Shown here: piece by piece, positions 1 through 8,511 of the stretch
Layout: each line of letters begins with the position of its first letter
Numbering within the stretch: position 1 is the stretch's first letter
Assembly (NCBI GenBank): GCA_030068145.1
Contig: JAPJBO010000215.1
Coordinates: 186,001 to 250,000 of the forward strand
DNA from: Diplonema papillatum
Lineage: Eukaryota > Euglenozoa > Diplonemea > Diplonemida > Diplonemidae
Direction of reading: 5' to 3'
DNA: 64,000 nt
Position numbers and translations under genes: made by a program
The notes under the pieces: generated by a model
What the model was told of the DNA's origin: nothing
Database searches by the model: none
Seen by the model: only the letters and a program-made list of their open reading frames with translations

Positions 1-803
1 TGGTCGATCTTCTGCATCATGTCGTTGCGGATGGCTTCGATGCCGGACGCCGCCGAGCCCCGCCTGCTGCACCCCCCCGAAGCAAGGCAGTGCTCGCCCG
101 CGCCGCCGCGGGCCCAGCCCTCTGTTTCCCCCCTGGCCGCCACCGTCGTTGTCATCGTCGTCTTTCGAACCTCCTCCTCCTTCGCCTTCGCCGCTTCCAC
201 TCCGCCCGCCGACCCGCCGCCGGCGATGATCTCCCGCAGCAGCTCGTTCGCCCGCTGCTGCTCCCGCAGCAGCGCCGCCAGCACATTCGCCCCCGCGGCC
301 GCGGGATCCTCCGTACCACCACCCCCGCTTTTCGCCTTCGGTGGCCTCGCGGTGTTCTGCGGCACTGGCGCGAGCGCAGCGGGGACCCGGATCGGCGGCT
401 TTCTGGTGTGGTGCTGCTGCTGCTGGTGCTGGTGCTGCTGCGCGTAAGGCGACTGGTACGCGGAATTCCGGGAGTTCGGCTGCGCCCTTTTGGTCGCGGC
501 CATGTACCGAGGCCGCTCGCCGGGCTTGCCCGGCTGCGGGTCGCCGAGCGGGTGGTCGTTGAGCACCGCGCTGAGGCCGTACTGCTGCACGCACCGCTCG
601 ACATCGGCCCGCGCGATCTCCTGCACGGCCTGCAGGTACTCAAGCCGCCGCAGCAGCCCGGGCGGCGCCCCGGCGGCGCCGCGCTCCTTTTCCGCGGCCC
701 GAGGCTGCTGCTGCTGCTGTTGCAGTTGATGCTGCGGCTGCTGTTGGTGTTGCGGTTGATGTTGCGGCTGTTGTTCATGCTGCAGCTGCTGTTGCGACGG
801 TAG

Positions 804-898
<95 letters not shown>

Positions 899-922
899 GC
901 AGTTGATGTTGCGGCTGCTGTT

Positions 923-953
<31 letters not shown>

Positions 954-1316
954 TTGTTGTTGCTGCTGTTGCAGTTGATGCTGCTGCTGTTGCTGCTGTT
1001 GCGGTTGATGTTGCTGTTGTTGTTGCAGCTGCGGTCGGTGTTGCTGCTGCTGCCACTGCGGCGTGGAGCGCGGTGGGGTGCATGGCTCTCCCTTTTGGTC
1101 GGATGCAGGTGCTGCTGCTGCTGCTGCTGCCGATGCTGAGTGCACGGGGGTAGTTGCTTCGGTCGTTCCATCAGCTGGCGGGTTTGCCGGCGCGCTCGCG
1201 ACGGTGGTGCAGGTGACGTCAGCCGTTGCCGTGGGTTGCGAGTGCGACGGCGGTGCTCCTCCTGTCGCACTCCGCGTATCTGATTCTGTGTACGAACTGT
1301 TCGCAGATCTCGACAT
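1..1316 (-). CDS. Glutamine-rich low-complexity protein, 3' end beyond window
   Basis: An uninterrupted frame runs from an ATG at 1316 to base 1, at least 438 codons, with an in-frame stop upstream at 1479-1481. The ATG follows GAC, so position -3 is a purine. The N-terminus is Ser/Thr/Ala/Pro-rich, then come long runs of Gln broken by His, Pro and Leu, encoded by the CAA tract and flanking CAG-rich sequence. Past the glutamines lies a more ordered, mostly helical part: LEYLQAVQEIARADVERC, a KPGERPRYMAATKRAQP stretch, a second His/Gln patch, and a predicted helix LLREQQRANELLREII near the window edge. All three minus frames are open across the CAA tract. I chose this one because it alone stays open to the edge and has normal protein composition outside the repeat. 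Composition suggests a transcription or RNA-binding cofactor, but no domain is recognised and no function is assigned. Confidence 0.75.
804..899. repeat. (TTG)n microsatellite, 32 units
   Basis: A perfect run of 32 TTG triplets. On the minus strand it encodes an uninterrupted Gln (CAA) tract inside the Q-rich gene. Interrupted CAG/CAA and CTG-rich sequence extends on both sides, about 715-1125. Pure CAA without CAG suggests recent expansion, so length may vary between strains. Confidence 0.95.
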
Positions 1317-1665
1317 GTCTACCTTTTTCCACTCCCCTCCCTCCGCTTCCCCCTCACACAACGTCTGCGCTTGTGGGAAATGCACGGAGTTATGGTTGTT
1401 GACGAGAAATACTTTGTGCCCTGCGGTGATGGACAGGGTTGTATTGACTGGGGTTACAGTTGATGGGGAACGTGTCAGTTAGACTTCAGCGGACGCTTGC
1501 CGGCATTGCGGAGAACTCCGGACAGATGACGGCCTGGCTAATCATGGCTTTGTCCTATAGGCTACTGTGGCCGACGCCCGTTGCCCCCCTCTAGGCATAC
1601 TGAGCATTGAGTTATTTTAAGTACATGAACCACATGGATTAGCATGCACTGCCTCGATAGCCAGG
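1317..1665. other. Intergenic, upstream of the Q-rich gene
   Basis: About 350 bases between two minus-strand genes, expected to hold the Q-rich gene's 5' UTR and promoter. I see no repeat, RNA gene or clear TATA element. Confidence 0.4.
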
Positions 1666-3303
1666 TTATCGGATGACGTCGTCACCTGCCATTGCGTCGT
1701 CAAGGTCGAGCATTTGTGGCGCTAGCGGGATTTGGCTTTCTTGCGATTCCAAAGACTGAGTCGGCGAGTACGAGGGCGGGCAGGAGTGCCTGTTTTCCAC
1801 TTTCGAGGGCATTGGTGTGCCCGTGGTTCCCGGTCGTTTCTGAGAGCTGCTTGCCCTCGTTACCCTCTTCTTCCTTCGATGCACCCCTGAGTCGGGTGTG
1901 GTCGCCTTCGTCTTCTTCCGTTTGCGGCCGGCGATCGGGCCTTCCTTCGGGGTGCCGAGCACCCTCTTCTTCAGCGCTGGTCGTTCGCTGGTTCCTGGCG
2001 TTGGTGGCGGCCTCTTGGTCGCCCGTCCGGTCGTCGCCGTCTCCTGTTTCGTTGCCGCGAGCGGCGCTCGCGCCGCTCGCTTTCCTACTGGCGTTTCCCG
2101 CTGTACACCCACCTGGGTGGGTGAGGAGGGCCTCTTCTTCTTGTTGCGTCCGGGGGTTGACTGGACGTTCGGCTTGTTGGACTGGTGGTGGCCGCGGCTG
2201 CAACATGCCGCCGGTCGCCTCTGCGTCAGCGTAGGGAGCCTTTTGCACTCTTGGCAGGTTCCTCTGCCATGCGTGCGGCAGGCATGATGCCCGCTGCGGC
2301 AACACGCCGCCGCCGTCTTGCACTCGCCGCACTTCGTCGTGCTGTGCTCTGTGCACACCGCGATCGGCTGCCCATCGTTCGCGTGGTGATGGTGCCGGCA
2401 GCACATCTCTACCGTGGGAACGTCCCTTCGGACGAGTGCTCTGCACGCCTCACACTTCCCTTTGTGATGGGTCGCGCACGTGACGAGTGCCTTCTCTATA
2501 CCGACACCCGGCATATGCACGGGGTCTGGGTGCAGTTGTGGTGGTGCAGGCAGGGCCCACCTCGCCGCTCTCCCGATCGTCCAGTCAGGGTACGTCGGGC
2601 ACTGCGTCCCTACATCGCTTCCTTTCACTTGTTCCTCAAGTATCGTCCCCGTGTGTGCCTCGCGAAAGCGTGGCCTGGGCCGTATACCCGATATCCCCGT
2701 GATGCCCATGAACGACAGCGACGTCGTCGGGCACACCCTCTCTCCTCTCATGCAGCTTCCCAGCCCTTGCTGTGCCGCCAGCTTGTCCAACGCGCTCATC
2801 ATGCAGCGCAGGACGTTTCCCCGTTCTCTCACCCCCTTCGGCGCATTCCCGTGCAGCGGCATGCTGAGGCCCGAGAAGAGTTCAAAGTCGATCGCAAGCT
2901 CCAGCATTGACGCCTGCCCGTTCTCGGTCCATTGCATGTCCGACAGCCACGCTACCAACGCATAAAACGTCGGTAGTCCCCAGGTCTTGTTCCGCTCCCA
3001 CGTCCATGCCGGGGCAATCCGCGCGAAGGGGTGGTCAAATTTTTCGGCAGGCATCGCATTCGCTCTCGACCAGGGGGTCGTGGGGTTCCTGGCCACCCAG
3101 CCACGTGCTTCGAGCCCAGCCCGTTCCGCAAGGATTTCAGCCAACATCTCCTGGAGCCGCCTCGAGAATTTGGCATTCTCGGGTACTACCACTCCGTGTT
3201 CCAGCGTGCATCTGGGCCAGTCGGCCCGGTTGGCTGCCATCAGCTCGGCATGTGCCTCTCGTCGCCGTATGTGCGAGTACGCTCCGCAGTCCCTACTGAG
3301 CAT
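1666..3303 (-). pseudogene. Retroelement-type C-terminal protein with Cys/His array, N-terminus cut off by a transposon
   Basis: An open frame of about 545 codons. The first third contains PTFYALVAWLSDMQW and SMLELAIDFELFSGL, which resemble the region after the reverse transcriptase in some algal and dinoflagellate non-LTR retroelements (from memory of the family; no search done). Next is a Cys/His array of about 100 residues: repeats of C-x3/4-H-x4-C-x2-C followed by CC and HH pairs, which looks metal-binding. The tail is Lys/Arg/Pro/Ser-rich. The frame could extend to an ATG at 3363, but those 20 extra codons lie in the inverted-repeat element at 3302-4279, whose tip overlaps the ATG at 3301-3303, so the native N-terminus is probably lost. 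A related array, broken by a frameshift, lies at 34040-34440. A host DNA-binding gene is the alternative. Confidence 0.55.
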
Positions 3304-4279
3304 ACGAGTCGTATTCTCGTCTAAACTCGTATTTCGGTTTTCGGACTCGTATTCTCGTGCCAAACTCGTCTAAACTCGTATCATTCTCGTCAAAACTCGT
3401 CTAAACTCGTATTGACGAGTATAGGCTATTTTCACTGTGGAACACATTTGGCCTTCTGTGCTACTTTCCCTCACCACAAGACCGGAATCCTGCGACCCGC
3501 TGTTCCTCATTTTCTTCTTGGTCTTCTTCGTGTGGCTGGCCATCCTCAAATTATCCAACCGTAGCCCTGAAAACCGTAGGCTGAAAAGCGACAGTTCGGG
3601 AGCAGGAATTCTTGGAATACAGGAGCTCGCAACAGCATCGGCAAGATAGGCAAGACGGGGACACCACGTGCTCGTTGTTGAGAAGGGAGCGATTCTCAAC
3701 AGGATACTTGGTGCTCGCCATGACTTCTTTGAACCGAGAGATGAGAGCAGGGAAATGTTACAGGGAAATTTTAACGAGGGTTTAGTACGAGACGGATGAG
3801 CCACATGATTGGTCCCATGATAGCCCATAAGCAAGCACGCTCGGCCACCATGTTTCCCCAGTCACCCACCTATGTTCCGTCGATCAGGGACACCAGTTTT
3901 CGGAGATGACTTTTTGGCATCGCGAGTTTCTGACGAACGAACTGCACCAACGAAGCGTGACAGTAAGAATGTTGAAGTTGCTTGGGTGAGGGAGGCATTA
4001 TTGATGTTGGCAGCATCGACATCAATTTTATCACGGTGAAACGCTTCTGCTGCTGCCATCACTTCCTCTTTAGTCGCGTTGCGTCTTTTATGGACCAGAA
4101 CCAGCCCAGGAGGTTTTCCTTCGTACACAACATTTCTTAGCACCAAAGAATATGTCCCCCAAAAATGACCTTGTGGCCAAAATACCCCCAGTAAAACCAC
4201 CTTCATTCATGAATCAAAAAAATTTCGTCTAACTCGTACGAGTTTAGACGAGAATCTGATACGAGAATACGACTCGTAT
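3302..4279. mobile_element. Inverted-repeat element, 978 bp, 19-bp perfect termini
   Basis: Both ends carry the perfect 19-bp inverted repeat ATACGAGTCGTATTCTCGT (left 3302-3320; right, reverse complement, 4261-4279). Just inside are reiterations of CTAAACTCGTAT. No convincing transposase is seen; the longest inner frame (3370-3834, minus) has no recognisable motif. I could not identify a target duplication. The left tip abuts the start of the retroelement frame at 1666-3303. At 3424-3441 it holds the sequence GGCTATTTTCACTGTGGA shared with the repeat family at 21543 and 48001. Confidence 0.65.
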
Positions 4280-5023
4280 ACACTGGTCTTTCGACAAAAG
4301 TGAAACTGAGTTAATCCGGCAGCATGCTCCCATGCATGGGGGCCGTAAAGGGTCCTCCGGGGACAGGAATTCAATTCAATTATGGGCCTAGTTTTCGACT
4401 GAGGAGGCTTAAAAGATAGGTGAAACACAACTTTCATGCTTTTGGGGTGCGCCACTTACAAAACTGCTCGTTTCAGATAGCACCCTGTTCCTGCGGTTCT
4501 GCACGAATTCCTGCGCTTCTGACCACGGTCCAGTACGATGAACACCGCTCCTGACCGCGGTTCTGCACTCCTGACCACGTTCCTGCCCTGCTGGCCGTGC
4601 TCCTCGGTTCCTGAATCTATCAGGTGTGAGTGTGTGTACTGGGCACTCGTCTTTGCACAGTGTCCGAGGGATCACTTGACTGTGCGGCGTTGGGCTCGAT
4701 GGGCTGACAAAGGCGTGCGCCGTCGGTCGCAATCGTTTGCGGAGGTGTGCGAGGTGTCGCATGTTCGCCTTACGCACCCGAGTGTACGTCCATCCTATCC
4801 CGTTTACTGCAGCTCTTGCACCCCTTCACCTGTCTGGGGGACAAATAATGACCGCACTTCAGACACCGGTTCATTGTTTCCAGTGACATTTCATCTGTAT
4901 ATCTGCGCTTCAGGGCGGTGGAGCGGAAATTCTGTCATTTCTTCTGGGGTTTCAGTAAGTCTGACCATCTGTGACAAAGTGCACGAAACCACACCAAAAT
5001 TCCACAGAATGTTTTGTAGGCCC

Positions 5024-5206
5024 GTCGGATGTGGCCTTAGGTGGCCAGCCGCTCTGTTTTGAGGTCGGAGAAGATCCGGAACGTAGCAGGCGCTGGCAGG
5101 GCACTAGTAGGGCACTAGCAGGGCATGTTCCGGGCACGTTGCGGGTCTCTCCCGACCTCAGAACAAACGAGCCGCTGCCCACCGGAGGCCATGCGCAACG
5201 GGATCA
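5024..5206. repeat. Imperfect ~60-bp inverted duplication
   Basis: GGTGGCCAGCCGCTCTGTTT...GAGGTCGGAG on the left returns inverted on the right as CTCCCGACCTCAGAACAAAC...GGAGGCCATGCGC. Both arms read outward as the same peptide type (GGQPLCFEVGEDPERSR on plus, GGQRLVCSEVGRDPQRAR on minus), so this is a head-to-head duplicated gene fragment or a foldback. The centre contains a short GGGCACTAG repeat. Confidence 0.55.
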
Positions 5207-5309
5207 AAACGTTCGGGTTGCACAATAGCTGGACGGGGCAAAAAGGCCGGGTTACACAAACGCCGGTCCCAAGCAACACGTTTCCCCGCAAAGGGTGTGT
5301 CCTAGCACC

Positions 5310-5700
5310 CATGTACTTGTTACACGCAAATTCCCCCCGCAGCGAGCAGGGTTCCTACCGCACAGTGTACCGGGGCCACTTCACAGACTGTCCACACACC
5401 GAACACAGACGCGGAAGCTACTGCTGCGCCGCAAACCAGCGCTCCCCCGACGAGTGCTCCGCCTACTGAAGCACCGGCTACTGACACACCACCTATCAAC
5501 GCACCACCCACCAATGCGCCACCTACCAGTGCACCTTCTACTGATGTACCGCCTACCAGTGCACCACCTACCAGCGCACCTTCAAGTGATGCGCCACCCA
5601 CCAATGCACCGCCTACCAATGCACCACCTACCAGCGCACCTTCTACTGATGCGCCACCCACCAATGAGTGCACCACCTACCAGCGCACCTTCAACTGATG
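5310..5700 (+). pseudogene. Pro/Thr-rich repeat protein fragment (secreted-type), frameshifted
   Basis: One plus frame opens right after TAG at 5307-5309 and reads about 30 residues with scattered Cys, then a linker, then about 20 imperfect pentapeptides of the form APPT(N/S) or APST(D). The repeat frame is disturbed near 5666 by four extra bases (AATGAGTGCACC where other units have AATGCACC), so translation ends at a TGA soon after. The sequence before the frame (GTGTGTCCTAG) would serve as a 3' splice site, so this could be the last exon of a mucin-like secreted protein. No 5' exon or signal peptide was found. Confidence 0.4.
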
Positions 5701-6842
5701 CGCACCGCCGTGTACCGGGTCGATGGGTCGGGCCCGGAAGACATGCTCCCAGGTACTAAAGGGTCCTCCGGGGACAGGAATTTCAAATATTCAAAATTCA
5801 ATTATGGGCCTAGTTTTCGACGAGGAGGCTTCGTTTTCGGTCTCAGAGAAAATACGTGTGGTCCACGTGTGGGCGCTTAAGGTTCGAGGGGAAAAAAACC
5901 TTTCCCCTTATGTGCGACGGCAAAAAAAATAGCGTCGCTACTGGACTTGCCGACACCTGTGGGCCTAGACTCCCCTGCATGTGGGCCAATAAATCAAAAT
6001 CCACATGTGGTACCTGTGGATCCACACGTGGGGGAACAAAATCCAAAAAGAATTAACGTGTGGAAATCCACACGTTCCACACGTGGAGCGTAAGCCCTGA
6101 TCCCAGCCCCCCTCGCCCACCCTGACCACATGTAGCTGAACCCCACAAAACAAACAAAAGGTCGAAAGACACCAATCTGTACGTCCCACGGGATCGTCGG
6201 AAACACAAAACGTTGGCATGCCGCACACAGAATCGAGGAAGTAAGAGTTATTCCGCGCTTTCAGGGAATCCCGGGGTGGCTTTGGTCCCGCGGAACCTCA
6301 ATGATCGAGTACTCCCCCAAGATTTGTGAAAATGGCGTCCAGAACGACCAGGAGATGCAAAAAAACGAGCAAAATAGGCACTTTTGGGGAACTTTCGAGC
6401 GCCCATGGAATCGGCATGCTGATCAGGAAAATCGACAATTCCCGTCCAAGTGTCGACCGGGCTGCTGCTGTCGAAGTCTGGGAAGCGCAGGAATTCGTGC
6501 AGAACCGCAGGAACAGGGGTGCTATCTGAAACGAGCAGTTTAGTAAGTGGCGCCCAAAAAACATGAAAGTTGTGTTTCACCTATCTTTTAAGCGTAAGCC
6601 CTGGCTAGGATAGGAAGCTGTACTGAATCGGGCAAGACTGTAACTCATGCTTGAGCCAGGACGCCCGCTCTCTGCCTTTCCGCTGGGCTCTTGGTAGCAG
6701 ACCCGCTCGCATACACTTTTCATAACGGTGGCGTTGCGTGCTGCGAAGTCATCAATAATTTGACAGAGCGTCACGTTGCGTCGCCCGTAGATTCTCGCCA
6801 GGTCTGCTTCGGGTCCGTAACTCCGCTTGTAACTCCACTTTT

Positions 6843-7062
6843 TTTTTTGTACAAGCACCTGCGTTGTTGGAAATACTTGAGGAGGCTGCCGGTTGCGAAA
6901 GATCAAAGGAGGTACATGTGCTGTAGCCCACACGAAACAGAGATGAATCTGGGTTTAATGGCGGGCGTAAGCGTTCAACAAAAAAGACCCACTTTGTAGT
7001 TGTATTGTTTTCTCTCCCTCTAGCCTCCTTCGAAGTAAGCACAAGGCAGCCCCTCGAGTAGT
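6843..7062 (+). repeat. Dispersed repeat family A, copy 1
   Basis: About 220 bp starting with TACAAGCACCTGCGTTGTTG, passing through TGTGCTGTAGCCCACACGAA and ending with CTTCGAAGTAAGCACAAGGC then CCTCGAGTA. Same element at 7580-7806 (plus), 54365-54590 (minus), 58640-58832 (minus) and, diverged, 39690-39870 (minus). A sister family (A') with the same outline lies at 11492-11650, 47560-47720, 57735-57910 and 63845-63900. No long frame; SINE- or MITE-like in size. Confidence 0.75.
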
Positions 7063-7579
7063 TTGCCCCCCTCCGGGACCCTCTTCCCACTGCTCCCCTC
7101 ACACAACGTGTGCGAACGAATTGGTGTCGCAAATTTCGACGCGTCAACTAACGCTTCCTCAATCAGGAGGTGGCAATAGCACGGTAGCAGTAGCACAAGA
7201 CCGTCTTTCAACATTACATGGCGAGATCCCGCATGCGTGGACTAGCAGTAAGCGGAGCCTCCGAGAAAGGAAACTGGTGGAACTGCATATACCACGGGTT
7301 TACGCTCCGTGAGCGCGGAAGTTTTACCAGGCGGAACAAAAGAAGCAGTTTTGTTTAGTTTTCAAAAAGAAGGGAAGGCATGCAAATAGGACACAACGTT
7401 ATTATGCGCACTGCGACAGTTTTACGCAAGAAAATGGCAGCCATCTCCTGGCGTTTTGATCGGTCGGAGGCGTGGATACAGGAGTAAGCGGTATTGGTTG
7501 GTAGAAAGGCAAGCTTTTGCTCGCGCCAAAAAAAAGGAACGTTTTAGGTGTGGGTGACAACACAGCGTCGCGCCATTTC

Positions 7580-7806
7580 TTTTTATATAAGCACCTGCTT
7601 TGTAGGAAATGCTTGAGGAGACTGCCAGTTGCGATAGATCACAGGAGGTAAATGTGCTGTAGCCCACACGAAACACAGGTAAATCTGGGGTTAGTGGCGG
7701 GCGTAAGCGCTCAACAAAAAAGACCCACTTTTGTAGTTGTATTGTTTTCTCCCCCTGTAGCCTCCTTCGAAATGAGCACAAGGCAGTCCCTCGAGTATTT
7801 TTCACA
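7580..7806 (+). repeat. Dispersed repeat family A, copy 2
   Basis: Second plus-strand copy, 520 bp beyond the first and clearly alignable over its whole length (ATAAGCACCTGCTTTGTAGG to CCTCGAGTATTTTTC). Two copies in the same orientation within 1 kb could reflect a local duplication. The 7063-7579 stretch between them contains no gene I can support. Confidence 0.75.
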
Positions 7807-7827
7807 GCTTGGTTGGTCAGTGTGCGC

Positions 7828-8075
7828 GCGATCAGCCGGCTTGCCGGCTGATTAAATTCCGAGCCCTTTTTTTTACCGGCGGACTCGCACAAAATCAGCC
7901 GATTTCAACAGTGTAAGCTTTGGCTATGCCGCCCATGGAGCGAATCAGCTTGATGCACCGGCAATGTTGTCGTAAAAACCTTCTGATCGGCAGACCTTCC
8001 AAAAAAATCAGCCGGCTGACTATCAGCCGGTCAGTTTTTCAAGAACTTTCTTTCCCTGGCTGAAATCAGCCGATT
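7828..8075. repeat. ATCAGCCG palindrome cluster
   Basis: The octamer ATCAGCCG or its complement occurs at least seven times. The best pair is a hairpin at 7831-7852 (ATCAGCCGGC-TT-GCCGGCTGAT, 10-bp perfect arms); another pair is at about 8010-8032. The cluster lies just downstream, in gene orientation, of the truncated glycosidase copy, so it could act in transcript ends or simply be a small repeat. Confidence 0.6.
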
Positions 8076-8395
8076 TTTTCCTCAGCGCGAACACTGAGCT
8101 TGGTGGCAACAACTGATCCGTTCACCAGTTTCAGCTGCGTCGGCTGCCCAAGGTGGTAGAAATTATGGATCGACCCTTCGGCGAGTGACTTTGGAGGGGC
8201 ACTGACAACCTTGACATCGCTGAGGGTTGGCTGAAAGCCGAACATTGCTCGGGTTGCCCCGTAGACCGTCATCAAGGTATCGGTCAAGACGTCTGCACCT
8301 TCCCAGTACTCGGGAGTGCCCGCCGCCCAATCATAATGCTGTCCCCACAGTCGCTCAGGGTCCAACACCTTTTCGAATATCTTCACGCCCGTGTC
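8066..8395 (-). pseudogene. Truncated tandem copy of the glycosidase 3' end
   Basis: The last ~100 codons of the adjacent glycosidase gene are repeated here, starting at MKIFEKVLDPERLWGQHYDW and nearly identical through VSAPPKSLAEGSIHNFYHLG. The copy lacks the two residues between LD and ERL, differs at a few positions, and reads past the parent's stop into a new tail (SVRAEEKIG). There is no upstream coding sequence. It lies in the same orientation immediately downstream of the parent, so it arose by local partial duplication. Confidence 0.85.
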
Positions 8396-8511
8396 AACAC
8401 CAAAGTGAAGATCATGTCACTGACAGTTTACATGTCCATAAATGGAGATCCACATGATGCATCAACAACAGTTTTTTGAAAGGATCGCGAAAGAGCGGAG
8501 GCATGTTTTTT

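Larger units (their letters stand above)
4407..6593. mobile_element. Long inverted-repeat element, ~2.19 kb
   Basis: About 112 bp at 4407-4520 reappears inverted at 6481-6593, with termini GCTTAAAAGATAGGTGAAAC. The left tip interrupts a separate repeat: the sequence from AAAGGGTCCTCCGGGGACAG to GAGGAGGCTT at 4345-4410 also occurs uninterrupted inside this element at 5757-5833, where it continues CGTTTTCGG. That gives a view of the pre-insertion sequence. The interior holds the 5.1-kb palindrome, the PT-rich relic and a patch of CACGTG-like palindromes (5850-6085). No transposase is recognised. Confidence 0.6.

Noticed and set aside
152-1270. Poly-Asn and poly-Thr reading frames and plus-strand poly-Leu frames over the CAA/TTG tract
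   Set aside because: They are the other frames of the same repeat. The poly-Gln frame alone stays open to the window edge with ordinary composition on both sides.
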